A DNA stretch of 64,000 nucleotides from Gordonia terrae (GCF_001698225.1 NZ_CP016594.1:1612001-1676000); one strand, 5' to 3'; numbered from the stretch's first letter, positions 1 to 10,513 are shown. The notes: generated by a model from the sequence alone, not told the origin. Made by a program: numbers and translations.

Positions 1-1
1 T

Positions 2-676
2 CGCACCATCGTGCGGATCAACCCGGCCGGCACCGGCGACTACCGGCGCGATCTCGCGGCCGTGGCGGAGACGAACTATCGGGTGGTGATGCAGGCCAAG
101 GCCGAGGACGTCGCCTCGATCCTGGACACCGCGTTCCAGACGATCGCGTTGATCGAGACGCCGCTCGGCGCGACCCGGGCCCGGGACATCGCGGCGACCT
201 CCAACTGCATCGGACTCATGTGGGGGGCAGAGGATCTCGTCGCCGGCCTGGGCGGAACGTCGAGCCGGTTCGGTCCCGGCGAATCCCGCCCCGGCGAGTA
301 CCGGGACGTCGCGAGTTGGGTGCGCTCGATGGTCCGCATCGCGGCCGCCGCGCACGGCAAGTTCGCCGTCGATTCGGTGCACCTCGACATCGAGGACGTC
401 GACGGACTCGTGGCCGAGGTCCGCGATGCGGTGGCACTGGGTTACACCGCCACCGCGTGTATCCACCCGTCTCAGGTCGATCACATCCGGGACGGTTACC
501 GACCGTCCGACGAGGCGGTCGAATGGGCGCGCCGGATTCTCGACGGCGCCGCTGACCACGCGGGCGGGGTGTTCAGCCTCGACGGCCAGATGATCGACGG
601 ACCGGTTCTCCGCCAGGCCGAGGTCGTCCTCTCCCGCGTCAGCGATACGCGTCCCGATCCCGCCGGCGAGAACTGA
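2..676 (+). CDS. CitE-like beta-hydroxyacyl-CoA lyase, 5'-truncated by the window edge
   Basis: C-terminal about 220 residues of an HpcH/HpaI-citrate lyase beta family enzyme; the reading frame is open to base 2, so the start lies outside the window. Visible family features are the IALIETPLGA segment with the metal-binding glutamate, the WGAEDLVAGLGG segment, and ACIHPSQV near the C-terminus. Family members cleave citramalyl-, malyl- or 3-hydroxy-3-methylglutaryl-CoA. The acyl-CoA ligase and acetoacetyl-CoA synthetase that follow resemble the M. tuberculosis leucine-catabolism cluster, where the CitE paralogue Rv2498c acts as a (hydroxy)acyl-CoA lyase. An HMG-CoA or citramalyl-CoA lyase role is inferred from that context. 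The stop is 55 bp before the next gene, compatible with one operon. Confidence 0.85.
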   Translation, partial: RTIVRINPAGTGDYRRDLAAVAETNYRVVMQAKAEDVASILDTAFQTIALIETPLGATRARDIAATSNCIGLMWGAEDLVAGLGGTSSRFGPGESRPGEYRDVASWVRSMVRIAAAAHGKFAVDSVHLDIEDVDGLVAEVRDAVALGYTATACIHPSQVDHIRDGYRPSDEAVEWARRILDGAADHAGGVFSLDGQMIDGPVLRQAEVVLSRVSDTRPDPAGEN

Positions 677-731
677 CCGAACATCCCCACCCCACCAGGG
701 CAACACGCCCGACGACAGACCGGAGCAGAAC

Positions 732-2375
732 ATGAGCACCGAGGCTCACCCGAAGCCTGCACACACGCGCGGTGAGGAGACACCGGCACTGCTCGCCGAG
801 ACCATCGGCGCCACTCTGGCCCGCACCGTCGAGACCTACGGCGACCGAACCGCCCTGATCGATGCCGCGGCGCGACGGGAATGGCGGTATTCCGAGTTCC
901 ACCGAGACGTGCGTGCCGTCGCGGCCGGTCTGCTGCGACTGGGTGTGTCGGTCGGCGACCGAGTCGGACTGTGGTCGCCCAACCGGTTCGAATGGGTTCT
1001 GACGCAGTACGCCGCCGCCGAGATCGGTGCGATCCTGGTCAATCTCAACCCCGCCTATCGCCAGAACGAGATCGAGTACGCGCTGCAGCAGTCCGGGACG
1101 GGCGTCGTGCTGGCCGCCGAGAGTTTCAAGGACTCGGCGTACGCATCGATGCTCGAGCAGGCGCGCTCGCGGTGTCCGGAACTGCGCGAGGTCGTGCTCT
1201 TCGACTCCCCGGGGTGGGACGCACTGTGCGCCGACGCGAGTGCCGACGAACTCGAACGTGTCGCCGAGATCGCCGCGTCGCTGTCGCCCGACGATCCGAT
1301 CAACATCCAGTACACCTCGGGTACAACGGGATTCCCGAAGGGTGCGACACTGTCGCACCGAAACATCGGGAACAACGGGTATCTCGTCGGCGAACTGCTG
1401 AACTACACCGCCGACGACCGGATCTGTCTCCCCGTGCCCTTCTACCATTGCTTCGGCATGGTGATGGGCAATCTCGCGGCCACGAGTCACGGTGCGGCGA
1501 TGGTCATCCCGGCGCCGGCGTTCGACCCGCGCGCCACCCTCGACGCGGTTGCGGAGTACCGCTGCACCAGTCTCTACGGCGTGCCCACCATGTTCATCGC
1601 CGAACTCGATCTGCTCGACGACGGGCTCGACATCGACCTGTCGAGCCTGCGTACCGGCATCATGGCGGGGTCGCCGTGCCCGGAGTACGTCATGCGGCAG
1701 GTGGTCGACCGCCTGCACATGCGCGAGGTGTCGATCTGTTACGGCATGACCGAGACGTCGCCGGTGTCGACGCAGACGCGGGTCGACGATCCGCTGGAGT
1801 TGCGCGTCACCACCGTCGGCCGGGTCGGCCCGCACCTGGAGATCAAGATCGTCGACCCCGGCACCGGTGAGACCTCCGGACGCGGCGTGACGGGCGAATT
1901 GTGCACGCGCGGTTACTCGGTGATGACCGGATACTGGAACGAACCCGAGAAGACCGCCGAGGCCATCGACGCCGACGGCTGGATGCACACCGGCGACCTC
2001 GCCGACATGGACGACAATGGATATGTCCGGATCACCGGGCGCATCAAGGACATGGTGATCCGCGGCGGGGAGAACATCTACCCGCGCGAGATCGAGGAGT
2101 TTCTCTACACCCATCCCGACATCCTCGACGCCCAGGTCATCGGCGTGCCCGACGAGAAGTACGGCGAAGAGCTGATGGCGTGGGTGCGCCTGCGCGACAC
2201 CGCAACCGAATTCACCGCGGACGACCTGCGGGAGTTCGCCACCGGCAAGATCGCGCGGCACAAGATCCCGCGGTATGTCCATGTGGTCGAGGAGTTCCCG
2301 ATGACCGTCACCGGAAAGGTCCGCAAGGTGGCGATGCGGGACGAGGCGGTTTCGATTCTCGAGCAGCTGCGATGA
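732..2375 (+). CDS. Acyl-CoA synthetase (FadD35-like AMP-binding enzyme)
   Basis: A 547-residue ANL-superfamily ligase that activates a carboxylic acid with ATP and CoA. The P-loop-like motif YTSGTTGFPKG is near residue 195, the A5 motif YGMTETSP lies mid-protein, GWMHTGDLADMD carries the adenylate-binding Asp, RGGENIYPREIEE marks the hinge to the C-terminal domain, and PMTVTGKVRK supplies the catalytic Lys close to the C-terminus. Length is normal for medium/long-chain or branched-chain acyl-CoA synthetases. The stop overlaps the start of the next ligase gene (ATGA), so translation is probably coupled. The substrate is not determinable; branched-chain or ketone-body related acids are suggested by the neighbours. 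Confidence 0.88.
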   Translation: MSTEAHPKPAHTRGEETPALLAETIGATLARTVETYGDRTALIDAAARREWRYSEFHRDVRAVAAGLLRLGVSVGDRVGLWSPNRFEWVLTQYAAAEIGAILVNLNPAYRQNEIEYALQQSGTGVVLAAESFKDSAYASMLEQARSRCPELREVVLFDSPGWDALCADASADELERVAEIAASLSPDDPINIQYTSGTTGFPKGATLSHRNIGNNGYLVGELLNYTADDRICLPVPFYHCFGMVMGNLAATSHGAAMVIPAPAFDPRATLDAVAEYRCTSLYGVPTMFIAELDLLDDGLDIDLSSLRTGIMAGSPCPEYVMRQVVDRLHMREVSICYGMTETSPVSTQTRVDDPLELRVTTVGRVGPHLEIKIVDPGTGETSGRGVTGELCTRGYSVMTGYWNEPEKTAEAIDADGWMHTGDLADMDDNGYVRITGRIKDMVIRGGENIYPREIEEFLYTHPDILDAQVIGVPDEKYGEELMAWVRLRDTATEFTADDLREFATGKIARHKIPRYVHVVEEFPMTVTGKVRKVAMRDEAVSILEQLR

Positions 2376-4342
2376 TCATCACGAGTGAGGCGGTGCGGAC
2401 CGCGGACACTCAGATGAATCGCTTCGGGCGTTTCGTGCAGGAGCGATTCGGGGTCGACACAAGCGAGTACGACACCCAATGGTCGTGGTCGGTGCGGCAA
2501 CCGGCACAGTTCTGGCGTGCGGTCTGGGAATTCTTCGACCTCGACGCCCTCGCCGCGGAACCCCTCGATCCCGGGGACGAGGCGGTACTCGCCGACGACC
2601 GGATGCCCGGGGCCGTCTGGTTTCCGGACGTCCGCCTGAACTACGTCGATCAGATCCTGCGGCACGCCACTCTGCCCGGTGCCGCGATCGTCGGGATCGA
2701 CGAGGCGGGGGAGCGTTCGGAGATCGCCTGGTCGGAGTTGCCGTCGCAGGTCGCCGGCCTGGCGTCGACACTCCGTGCGCACGGGGTGGGTCCCGGCGAT
2801 GTGGTCGCCGCGTACCTGCCCGACATCCCCGAAGCCGTCATCGCCTTCCTCGCCACCGCGTCTCTCGGCGCGGTCTGGTCGGGATGCGGTCAGGACTATG
2901 CGCCGCAGGGCGCGGCCGGTCGCCTCGGTCAGCTCGCGCCGAAGGTGCTGTTCACCGCGGCCGGCTATCGCTACAACGGCAAGGTGGTCGACAAGCGCTC
3001 CGACAGTGCGGAGCTGGCGGGCCTCTTGCCGAACCTCTTCGCGCACATCACGATCGGAGCCACCGATCCGGGGTCGTCGACCGTCGACTACGCGCAGGCA
3101 TGCAGCGGCGACCCCGGCGACTTCCGGCCGCTACAGGTGCCCTTCGACCATCCGTTGTGGGTGCTCTTCAGTTCCGGCACCACCGGACGGCCCAAGGGGA
3201 TCGTCCACGGGCACGGCGGAGTTCTCCTCGAGCATCTGAAAGCCGGTGCCCTGCACGGTGATCTGTCTGCGGACGATGTGTTCTTCTGGCAGACGGCGCT
3301 CAGCTGGATGATGTGGAACTATCAGGTCGCCGGACTTCTCTGTGGTTCGCGGATCATCTGCTACAGCGGCTCGCCCCTGTACCCCGACGCCGACCGACTC
3401 TGGCAGATCGTCGACGACGAGCGGGTCACCTACTTCGGCACGAGTCCAGGTCAGTTGCAGGCGTCGCGAAAGGCGGGACTGGAGCCCGGGCGTCGGCACG
3501 ATCTGAGCCGGCTGCGGACGCTCGGGAGCACCGGATCATCCCTCGCGGCAGATCTTTTCACCTGGGTCGACGACCACGTCCGGCCCGGCCTGCCCATCTC
3601 GTCGATCAGTGGCGGCACCGACATCGTCTCCGCGTTCGCCGGTGGCTCGACCGGCGAGCCGGTGGTGCCCGGTGAACTGTCGGTCCGTTACCTCGGTGTG
3701 GCGCTGGAGAGTTGGTCGCCCGCAGCCCGCCCGCTGGTGGGGGAGGTGGGCGAACTCGTCGTCACCGCCCCGATGCCGTCGATGCCGGTGAGCTTCTGGG
3801 ACGATCCCGACGGTGCGCGATACCGCGCCGCGTACTTCGCCCACGAATGGGAGGGCGGGGCGTCGAAGCCGGTCTGGCGGCACGGCGACTGGGTGACCGT
3901 GACCGAACGCGGGTCGCTCGTGATCCACGGCCGTAGCGACGCGACGTTGAACCGTCACGGGATCCGGATGGGATCGGCCGACATCTACGAGGTCGTCGAA
4001 GCGCTCGACGAGATCGCGGAGGCGTTCGTGCTCGGTGTCGACGGACCGGGCGGCGCCTACTGGATGCCGCTGTTCGTCACCCTCGTCCCCGGCGCAACGC
4101 TCGACGATGACCTGATCGGCCGGATCGCGGCCTCGGTCCGCGACCGGCTCTCCAAACGCCATGTGCCCGACGAGGTCATCGAGGCCCCCGGAATCCCGCA
4201 CACCCGGACGGGAAAGAAACTCGAGGTTCCGGTCACCGCGATTCTGGCCGGCCGATCCGAGGTCAACATCGACCCCAAGGCGGTCGACGACTATGCGCTG
4301 ATCGACTGGTACGCCGAGCAGGGGCGCGCACACCGCTGGTGA
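2372..4342 (+). CDS. aacS: Acetoacetyl-CoA synthetase
   Basis: A 656-residue enzyme converting acetoacetate, ATP and CoA to acetoacetyl-CoA. The frame is open far upstream, but ATG 2372 is chosen because it overlaps the fadD stop as ATGA and yields the typical N-terminus, with NRFGRFVQERFG just inside and an ACAS_N-type domain following. The AMP-binding motif SSGTTGRPKGIVHGHGG is near residue 266, a GGTDIVSAF segment follows mid-protein, and the C-terminal catalytic Lys is in IPHTRTGKKLE. With the CitE-like lyase upstream (acetoacetate is a product of HMG-CoA cleavage), this fits terminal leucine catabolism. Long and well conserved; a related acyl-CoA synthetase specificity cannot be excluded. 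Confidence 0.9.
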   Translation: MIITSEAVRTADTQMNRFGRFVQERFGVDTSEYDTQWSWSVRQPAQFWRAVWEFFDLDALAAEPLDPGDEAVLADDRMPGAVWFPDVRLNYVDQILRHATLPGAAIVGIDEAGERSEIAWSELPSQVAGLASTLRAHGVGPGDVVAAYLPDIPEAVIAFLATASLGAVWSGCGQDYAPQGAAGRLGQLAPKVLFTAAGYRYNGKVVDKRSDSAELAGLLPNLFAHITIGATDPGSSTVDYAQACSGDPGDFRPLQVPFDHPLWVLFSSGTTGRPKGIVHGHGGVLLEHLKAGALHGDLSADDVFFWQTALSWMMWNYQVAGLLCGSRIICYSGSPLYPDADRLWQIVDDERVTYFGTSPGQLQASRKAGLEPGRRHDLSRLRTLGSTGSSLAADLFTWVDDHVRPGLPISSISGGTDIVSAFAGGSTGEPVVPGELSVRYLGVALESWSPAARPLVGEVGELVVTAPMPSMPVSFWDDPDGARYRAAYFAHEWEGGASKPVWRHGDWVTVTERGSLVIHGRSDATLNRHGIRMGSADIYEVVEALDEIAEAFVLGVDGPGGAYWMPLFVTLVPGATLDDDLIGRIAASVRDRLSKRHVPDEVIEAPGIPHTRTGKKLEVPVTAILAGRSEVNIDPKAVDDYALIDWYAEQGRAHRW

Positions 4343-4518
4343 GCACGGCCCATGGCCCGATGAGGGGGCCGCGTTGTGCAAGGGTCATGGGACCCGGCGG
4401 GCATGTGTACTAGCGTGGGGAACAGTTCTGCGCTCGTGGGGGGCGACGGCCGGACGCCGTCACCTCGACGTGACCCGCTGATCCAGACCGACCGACCCGA
4501 CCCGACCAGGAGATCGCG

Positions 4519-5712
4519 ATGACCTACCCACCCGGCGGCTACGGGCAACAGCAGCCCGAGTCCGGACAGTCTTACGGCCAGTACGGCAATCAGTCCGGCT
4601 ACCCGCAATCCGGCGCCCACAACACCGGTCCGCAGGCGAGCCCCGCGCCCGGCTCCGACCAGTACGGCCAGGCGCAGCAATACGGGGGCCAGCAGGGTTA
4701 CGGCCAGCAGTATGGGCAGGCCGGCCAGTCCTACGGGCAGGGACAGCCCGGTTACGGACAGAGCCCTGCGCAGGGCTATGGCGACCAGGGTTACGGCCAA
4801 CCCGGGTACGGCCAGCAGGGCCAGCAGGGCTACGGCCAGTACGGGTACTCCCAGCCGCCGGTCAAGCAGCCGAGCCAGGGACTCCCGGCCATCACCCCGG
4901 TGCTCCTCGCGGCCGCCATCGGCGCCTTCGGCCTAATCGTGCTCTTCAGCGGATTCCTGTCCGCGGCCGAGACCTATGACTTCGCGCTCAAGTTGTTCCA
5001 GACGCAGTACAACGCCCCGTACACGCTGATCAGCGTTGCCGGAATCCTCGCGCTCATCTCACTGATCCCGGGCATCAAGGTGCCGGCGGCTCCGATCGTG
5101 GCGTCACTGGCGATCACCTCGTTCCTGATCACCCTGTTCCAGTTCCTCAACATCGACGACAACGGTGCCGGGGCGATCGTCCTGCTGATCTTCACCCTTC
5201 TGTCCGCGGTCCTCGCCGTCGTGTGGTTGCTCACCGATGCCGCCGTCATCAAGGTGGCACCCGCGGTGGGCGATGCCACCGCAGCCGTGGCCCCCGGCTC
5301 GTCCGCCGCGACGCAGTCCGACACCGGTGCGCATCAGCAGACGGGCGGATACGGCGACGCGCAGACCACTGCCTACGGCACCGGGAGCGCGCAGGCGCAG
5401 TACGGCCAGCAGGCATCGGCCAACTACGACCCGTCGGCCTACTCGCAGTCATCGGGTGCGTCGACGACCGGTCAGAGCGGATACTCCGCCGGAACGGGGG
5501 AGTCGTCGGCGTCGGCCGCCGGTGCGGCCTCCGGACACGGCGAATCGGGCTACGGCGACTACCGCCCCGGCCAGTACGGGGCCGGCGCCTCGGGTGCATC
5601 CCCTTCCGCACCCGGCGCCTCCGCGAGCCCCGCGGGCACCGACACCCCGGCCGGAGACCACTCCACCACGGTCTTCCAGAAGCCGGAGCCGCCCACCGGA
5701 AGCGGCAACTGA
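4519..5712 (+). CDS. DUF5336 membrane protein (Rv0954-like, '34 kDa antigenic protein' homologue)
   Basis: A 397-residue protein in three parts. The N-terminal ~115 residues are low-complexity Gly/Gln/Tyr-rich (repeated YGQ units). Next come four hydrophobic segments at about residues 122-240, and then a ~150-residue Ser/Ala/Gly/Tyr/Gln-rich tail. The architecture and position (directly before the PerM homologue and purN-purH) match M. tuberculosis Rv0954, a cell-envelope protein linked to the division machinery. ATG 4519 follows a clear AGGAG at suitable spacing. No catalytic motif is visible; a scaffold role at the division site is known only for relatives and is inferred here. Confidence 0.82.
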   Translation: MTYPPGGYGQQQPESGQSYGQYGNQSGYPQSGAHNTGPQASPAPGSDQYGQAQQYGGQQGYGQQYGQAGQSYGQGQPGYGQSPAQGYGDQGYGQPGYGQQGQQGYGQYGYSQPPVKQPSQGLPAITPVLLAAAIGAFGLIVLFSGFLSAAETYDFALKLFQTQYNAPYTLISVAGILALISLIPGIKVPAAPIVASLAITSFLITLFQFLNIDDNGAGAIVLLIFTLLSAVLAVVWLLTDAAVIKVAPAVGDATAAVAPGSSAATQSDTGAHQQTGGYGDAQTTAYGTGSAQAQYGQQASANYDPSAYSQSSGASTTGQSGYSAGTGESSASAAGAASGHGESGYGDYRPGQYGAGASGASPSAPGASASPAGTDTPAGDHSTTVFQKPEPPTGSGN

Positions 5713-5725
5713 CCCCTCGCACTCG

Positions 5726-5756
5726 GTGCCCCGTCGACCATCGGTCGGCGGGGCAC
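5726..5756 (+). terminator. Terminator-like hairpin after the DUF5336 gene
   Basis: Inverted repeat GTGCCCCG / CGGGGCAC with additional pairing CGACC/GGTCG inside. It lies 13 bp after the stop codon and is followed by a short T-containing stretch (TGTGTTTC). Probably a factor-independent or partial terminator. Confidence 0.5.
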
Positions 5757-5883
5757 TGTGTTTCGCCGTCGGCCGAGCCGGCCCCGCCGGTCGGGCCGGT
5801 GCGAAGCCGCTCGGTGAGCTGTCTCCCTTTCGCGGCTCACTCGGCGCGTCTACGACGGCGTCGGCCGGGACCGTGTCAGGCTC

Positions 5884-7491
5884 ATGACGATGCCTTCCCT
5901 CAAGCCGGACCCGACCACGGACAATCTGGCGTCGCAGCTTCGTAACCTGCGGCGATCGCGTCGTGCGCAGCGCACGGCGGCCGAGGGTTCGGCCCGCCAG
6001 CTCGCGGTGGTGGCGTTCACCGTTCCCGCGATCGCGCTGGTGACCCTGATCGTCGTCATGCTTGCGGTGCTGCTCTTGGCCGGCAGCGGCCTGACCGGAC
6101 TCCCGAGCGCGATCGCCTCGGGTTGGTTGGCCATCCACCAGGTGCCGGTGACGATCAGCGGGGTCACCGTCGGCGTGCTGCCGCTGTTGCCGACACTGAT
6201 CGTCGCCGCCGGTACGGCCCGGCTGACGGCTCGGGCCGTCTCGATCGGCACGAACTCGGCCGAACGCGATCGGCACGATCTGTTCGACCTGGGGGCCGTC
6301 GTCTTCTCGGCGGTGATCGGCCCGGTGCTGATCACCGCGATGTCGTTGGCCGTCGTGATGGACGGTGGATCGGTCCTGCCGATCCAGACGCCCAGCGCGC
6401 TCGTCGCGTTCCTGTACACGCTGGGCGTGCATGGTGGCGCCGCCCTGGCCGGGATCGTGTGGAGTCGACGCCGGGACTTCGCGGTCCGTGGGCGCGTCTC
6501 CCACGCCGATCGTCGAGGCTTCCGATACGGACTGGTCGCGGCACTGATGCTGCTCGTCGCCGGCGCCGTACTCGTGTGCCTGCGCATGCTGATGCGGCAC
6601 GGGCAGATCGGTGAGCTGATCGAGACCGGTTACGACTTCGACGGATTCCTGGGACTCTGCCTGCTCTCGGTGCTGTATCTCCCGAACGTGATGGTCGCCG
6701 CGATGGCGGTGCTCGTCGGTTCCGACGTGCAGCTCGGCGCGATGACGGTCGATCTGTTCACGGTTCGCGGTGGCGCCGTGCCGCCGGTCCCGGTGCTCGC
6801 GGTCCTGCCCGACGGGCCGGGCGCCGGAGCCTGGGGATTCGTCGGTCTGCTCGTGCCGGCCGGCGTCGCGGGCTTCGCCGGCTGGCGATGCCGAGACCTC
6901 GATCCCATGGCTCATGTGCGTTCGGTGGGAGTCGCCGCGGCGGTGGCGGCCTCGGCGGTCGCCGTCCTGACCGTCGCGGCGGGCGGCACGCTCGGGGAGT
7001 TCGGTGACGTCGCCGTCACCGTGTCGGCGGCCGGGGTCTTCACGCTGGGCTGGATCGCGGTCGTCGGCCTGCTGATCGTGCTGGTGTACGCCTTCCTGCC
7101 GTCGACCCGCGCAGCCCGCCTCGCCGTCGGCGACGAGTACTTCGACGACCCGCTCGATCCCGGTTACGAGGACGAGTACGTCATCGTCACCGACCTGGAC
7201 GAGGACGATGAGTACGCGGAGTACTCCGAGTTCGACGACGGTGACTACGAGGATGCCGATCACGACGGTTACGAGTACGACGACGAGGTTGTCGACGACG
7301 AGCCCCGCGACGACGAACCTCTCGACGATGCCGACGCACGCGACGACGGTTCCGTGGTCGCCGACTCTCCGTCCGGTTCCGAACCGGCGGCGAACCGCGT
7401 GTACGACGACGATCTCGATGAGACCGATCTCGCCGACAATGCGGACTACGACCTCTATCCCGGCTCGCACGGCACGTCCCGGCAACGCTGA
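5884..7491 (+). CDS. perM: PerM-like integral membrane protein (DUF6350)
   Basis: A 535-residue polytopic membrane protein: a short basic cytoplasmic N-terminus, then about nine hydrophobic segments up to residue ~405. The last ~130 residues form an extremely acidic Asp/Glu/Tyr-rich tail (repeats such as DDDLDETD). Position between the DUF5336 gene and purN matches M. tuberculosis Rv0955/PerM, which stabilises the divisome (FtsB) and is needed for persistence. Function is transferred from that homologue. Start ATG 5884 is the first in frame; ATG 5890 is an alternative. The highly charged tail is a low-complexity region of unknown role. Confidence 0.8.
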   Translation: MTMPSLKPDPTTDNLASQLRNLRRSRRAQRTAAEGSARQLAVVAFTVPAIALVTLIVVMLAVLLLAGSGLTGLPSAIASGWLAIHQVPVTISGVTVGVLPLLPTLIVAAGTARLTARAVSIGTNSAERDRHDLFDLGAVVFSAVIGPVLITAMSLAVVMDGGSVLPIQTPSALVAFLYTLGVHGGAALAGIVWSRRRDFAVRGRVSHADRRGFRYGLVAALMLLVAGAVLVCLRMLMRHGQIGELIETGYDFDGFLGLCLLSVLYLPNVMVAAMAVLVGSDVQLGAMTVDLFTVRGGAVPPVPVLAVLPDGPGAGAWGFVGLLVPAGVAGFAGWRCRDLDPMAHVRSVGVAAAVAASAVAVLTVAAGGTLGEFGDVAVTVSAAGVFTLGWIAVVGLLIVLVYAFLPSTRAARLAVGDEYFDDPLDPGYEDEYVIVTDLDEDDEYAEYSEFDDGDYEDADHDGYEYDDEVVDDEPRDDEPLDDADARDDGSVVADSPSGSEPAANRVYDDDLDETDLADNADYDLYPGSHGTSRQR

Positions 7492-7588
7492 GGCGAACCC
7501 CGCCGGCAGGGCGCCCCGGTGCGCGGCCGTCCCGACGGCGTCGCACCCGGCTCGGGTGGCGCAACGTGCGGCGATTAGTCTCGACGAC

Positions 7589-8212
7589 GTGACATCCCCG
7601 ACGGCACCCGGCCGCACCCCGCTGGTGGTGATGGCGTCGGGCACCGGTTCGCTGTTGGAGTCGCTGATCGCGCGCGGTGGCGCCGAGGATTCCCCGTTTC
7701 GGGTTGCGGCGATCGTCGTCGACCGTGTGTGCCGCGCGCAAGAGGTCGCGCAGCGCAACGAGATCCCGCTCATCACCTGCCGTGTCGCCGACCACGCCGA
7801 CCGCGCGACGTGGGATCGTGCGCTGACCGAGCAGGTCGCCGCGATCGGACCGGAGTGGGTGGTGACCGCCGGGTTCATGAAGATCCTCGGCCCGGCCTTT
7901 CTCGGACGGTTCGGTGGACGTGTCGTCAACAGTCACCCGGCGCTGCTGCCCGCCTTCCCGGGCGCCCACGGTGTCGCCGAGGCACTCGACTACGGCGTCA
8001 AGGTCACCGGCGCGACGGTCCACCTGGTCGACGAGGGCGTGGACACCGGTCCGATCCTCGCCCAGCAGGTGGTCACCGTCGATGTCGACGACACCGCCGA
8101 CACCCTGCACGAGCGAATCAAGACGGTCGAGCGCGTGTTGCTCGCCGACGTGGTGGCCGCACTGGTCACCAGAGGAGTAGTCATCGATGGACGAAAGGCC
8201 CGCATCCCGTGA
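7589..8212 (+). CDS. purN: Phosphoribosylglycinamide formyltransferase
   Basis: A 207-residue GAR transformylase that uses 10-formyltetrahydrofolate to formylate GAR in purine synthesis. Catalytic signatures are present: VVMASGTGS at the N-terminal phosphate-binding loop, [14 protein letters not shown] containing the Asn-x-His pair, and [11 protein letters not shown] containing the catalytic Asp. The frame is open upstream into the perM tail; GTG 7589 is chosen because it gives family-typical length and the usual short N-terminus before the beta strand. The stop overlaps the purH start (GTGA), implying coupled translation. Confidence 0.93.
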   Translation: MTSPTAPGRTPLVVMASGTGSLLESLIARGGAEDSPFRVAAIVVDRVCRAQEVAQRNEIPLITCRVADHADRATWDRALTEQVAAIGPEWVVTAGFMKILGPAFLGRFGGRVVNSHPALLPAFPGAHGVAEALDYGVKVTGATVHLVDEGVDTGPILAQQVVTVDVDDTADTLHERIKTVERVLLADVVAALVTRGVVIDGRKARIP

Positions 8213-9783
8213 ACGCACACAGCCCTGACAGTTCTCGTCGACCGATTCGGCGCGCTCTGGTGAGTGTCTACGACAAGAGCGGTCTCACCGATCTCGCGAC
8301 GGCGCTCCATGCGGCCGGGGTGGAGATCGTGTCCACCGGATCGACCGCGAAGACCATCGCAGGCGCGGGTGTCCCGGTCGTCGAGGTGTCGACGCTGACC
8401 GGCTTCCCCGAATGTCTCGACGGGCGCGTCAAGACCTTGCACCCGAAGGTCCACGCGGGCATCCTCGCCGACACCCGAAAGTCCGATCATGTCGCGCAGC
8501 TCGACGAGTTGGGCGTCGCCGCATTCGATCTCGTCGTCGTCAACCTCTACCCGTTCACCGCGACGGTGGCCTCGGGCGCGACGCCGGACGAGTGCATCGA
8601 GCAGATCGACATCGGCGGTCCGTCGATGGTGCGCGGCGCAGCCAAGAACCATCCGTCGGTCGCCGTCGTGGTCGATCCCGAGGACTATGCACGGGTGACC
8701 GAGGCCGTTGCCGCGGAGGGCTTCTCCCTCGCCGACCGGAAGGAGCTCGCGGCAAAGGCGTTCCGGCACACCGCCGACTACGACGTCGCGGTGGCGTCGT
8801 GGATGTCGAGCGTCGTTGCGCCCGAGGACGACTCGCAGTTCCTGGCGTGGGCCGGGGCGACCTGGACCCGCTCCGCGGTGCTGCGCTACGGCGAGAACCC
8901 GCACCAGGCGGCCGCGCTGTATGTCGGGAACGCCGGCGCCGGCGGGGTCGCGACCGCCGAGCAGCTCCACGGCAAGGAGATGAGCTACAACAACTACACC
9001 GACGCCGATGCCGCCTGGCGCGCCGCGTACGACTTCGATGCCCCGGCGGTCGCGATCATCAAACATGCGAACCCGTGCGGGATCGCCATCGGTGCCGACA
9101 TCGCAGAGGCGCATCGGAAGGCGCATGCCTGCGATCCGATCAGCGCCTACGGCGGTGTCATCGCCGCGAATCGCGAGATCACCGTGGAGATGGCCGAGCA
9201 GGTCGCCGAGATCTTCACCGAGGTCATCGTCGCGCCCGGTTTCGCCGACGGCGCGCTCTCGGTCCTGACCCGAAAGAAGAACATCCGAGTCCTGGTGGCC
9301 ACCCCGCCGGCGGCGACCGGGATCGAGACCAAGCCGGTGTCGGGCGGATTGCTGATGCAGCAGCGTGACGTCCTCGACGCCGACGGTGACAATCCGGCCA
9401 ACTGGAACCTCGTGGCCGGACCGCCGGCCGACAACCAGACTCTCGCCGACCTCGAATTCGCCTGGCGGGCCTGTCGTTCGGTCAAGTCCAATGCCATTCT
9501 GCTCGCCTCCGACGGTGCGTCGGTCGGGGTGGGCATGGGGCAGGTCAACCGCGTCGACTCCGCGCATCTCGCCGTGCAGCGCGCGGGTGACCGAGCGGCA
9601 GGCAGCGTCGGGGCGTCGGATGCATTCTTCCCCTTCCCGGACGGACTGCAGGTACTGCTGTCGGCCGGGGTGAAAGCCGTTGCCCAGCCCGGCGGATCGA
9701 TTCGCGACAACGAGGTGATCGAGGCGGCCGATGAGGCGGGCGTGACGCTCTACCTCACCGGGGCGCGCCATTTCGCTCACTGA
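8209..9783 (+). CDS. purH: Bifunctional AICAR formyltransferase / IMP cyclohydrolase
   Basis: A 524-residue enzyme catalysing the last two steps of IMP synthesis. The N-terminal cyclohydrolase (MGS-like) domain carries SVYDKSGL and STGSTAKTI; the C-terminal transformylase domain carries the KHANPCG motif and [13 protein letters not shown] 8209 overlaps the purN stop and precedes the conserved RALVSVYDK segment by a normal distance, so upstream in-frame codons are rejected. Forms the purN-purH operon typical of actinomycetes. The start of the following exporter gene is buried in or touching the 3' end of this gene. Confidence 0.95.
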   Translation: MNAHSPDSSRRPIRRALVSVYDKSGLTDLATALHAAGVEIVSTGSTAKTIAGAGVPVVEVSTLTGFPECLDGRVKTLHPKVHAGILADTRKSDHVAQLDELGVAAFDLVVVNLYPFTATVASGATPDECIEQIDIGGPSMVRGAAKNHPSVAVVVDPEDYARVTEAVAAEGFSLADRKELAAKAFRHTADYDVAVASWMSSVVAPEDDSQFLAWAGATWTRSAVLRYGENPHQAAALYVGNAGAGGVATAEQLHGKEMSYNNYTDADAAWRAAYDFDAPAVAIIKHANPCGIAIGADIAEAHRKAHACDPISAYGGVIAANREITVEMAEQVAEIFTEVIVAPGFADGALSVLTRKKNIRVLVATPPAATGIETKPVSGGLLMQQRDVLDADGDNPANWNLVAGPPADNQTLADLEFAWRACRSVKSNAILLASDGASVGVGMGQVNRVDSAHLAVQRAGDRAAGSVGASDAFFPFPDGLQVLLSAGVKAVAQPGGSIRDNEVIEAADEAGVTLYLTGARHFAH

Positions 9784-10513
9784 GCTCGCTCTACTGGTCG
9801 TCGCCGGGTTCGGCGCCGGCCTGATCGGCTACATCACCGGGCTGGCCTCGATCGTCAGCTATCCCGCGCTGCTCGCCGTCGGACTCAGTCCGATCGCCGC
9901 CAACGTCACGAACACGGTCGCGCTGGTCGCCGTCGGGGTGGGGAGCACCGCACAGTCGGGACGCTCCCTCCTCGACGGTGACCGGCGGCGTCTGATCATC
10001 GGCGCAGTCGCCTCGCTGATCGGCGGCACGGTCGGTGCGGTGCTGCTGCTCTCGACGCCGGCCGAGGCGTTCGAGGCCGTTGTGCCGTTCCTCGTGGCGA
10101 TCGCCGCGGTCGCGCTACTCGTACAACCCGTCCTGCGACGCTGGGCGACCTCACACGTCGAACGACCCTGGGTGTTCATCCTGGGATTGACGCTGATCTC
10201 GGTGTACGGCGGATACTTCGGCGCGGGGGCCGGGATCATGATCCTCGCGCTGATGCTCGTGGTGACCAGCGAACCATTGTGGCGCGCAGCATTGTCCAAA
10301 TCGTTGTTCCTCGGCATCGCCAACACGGTCGCCGCCGTCGGATTCATGATCTGGGGACCCGTCGAGTGGTGGGCGGCGCTCGCCATGGCCGTCGGCTGCC
10401 TGGCCGGTGGATGGTGTGGTCCGCCCGTGGTGAAACGCCTACCGCCCGGACCACTTCGGATCGTGGTCGGAGTCTGCGGACTCGGGCTCGCGGGGTGGCT
10501 CGCGTTCAGTTGA
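9770..10513 (+). CDS. TauE/SafE-family sulfite/anion exporter; start codon unclear
   Basis: A polytopic protein of about 240-247 residues with alternating hydrophobic segments typical of the TauE/SafE (DUF81) family. [20 protein letters not shown] at the N-terminus and a matching [12 protein letters not shown] half-repeat in the middle are diagnostic. Members export sulfite or other organic/inorganic anions. A GTG at 9938 would delete the first family-conserved helix. Homologous reading continues upstream to the purH stop, yet no ATG, GTG or TTG exists there after the in-frame stop at 9743. The only candidates are ATT 9770 (overlapping purH) or CTG 9794. Coordinates use ATT 9770. Sulfite export would suit the sulfonate-uptake operon at 12.8 kb. 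Confidence 0.7.
   Translation: MSLTELALLVVAGFGAGLIGYITGLASIVSYPALLAVGLSPIAANVTNTVALVAVGVGSTAQSGRSLLDGDRRRLIIGAVASLIGGTVGAVLLLSTPAEAFEAVVPFLVAIAAVALLVQPVLRRWATSHVERPWVFILGLTLISVYGGYFGAGAGIMILALMLVVTSEPLWRAALSKSLFLGIANTVAAVGFMIWGPVEWWAALAMAVGCLAGGWCGPPVVKRLPPGPLRIVVGVCGLGLAGWLAFS

Noticed and set aside
639-2282. 547-codon minus-strand frame opposite the acyl-CoA synthetase gene
   Set aside because: Arg/His/Gly-rich composition typical of antisense shadow frames in GC-rich DNA; the plus strand carries complete enzyme motifs.
5449-7929. 826-codon minus-strand frame opposite perM and the DUF5336 gene
   Set aside because: No family features and composition of a shadow frame (Arg/Asp/His/Gly); overlaps two well-supported plus-strand genes.
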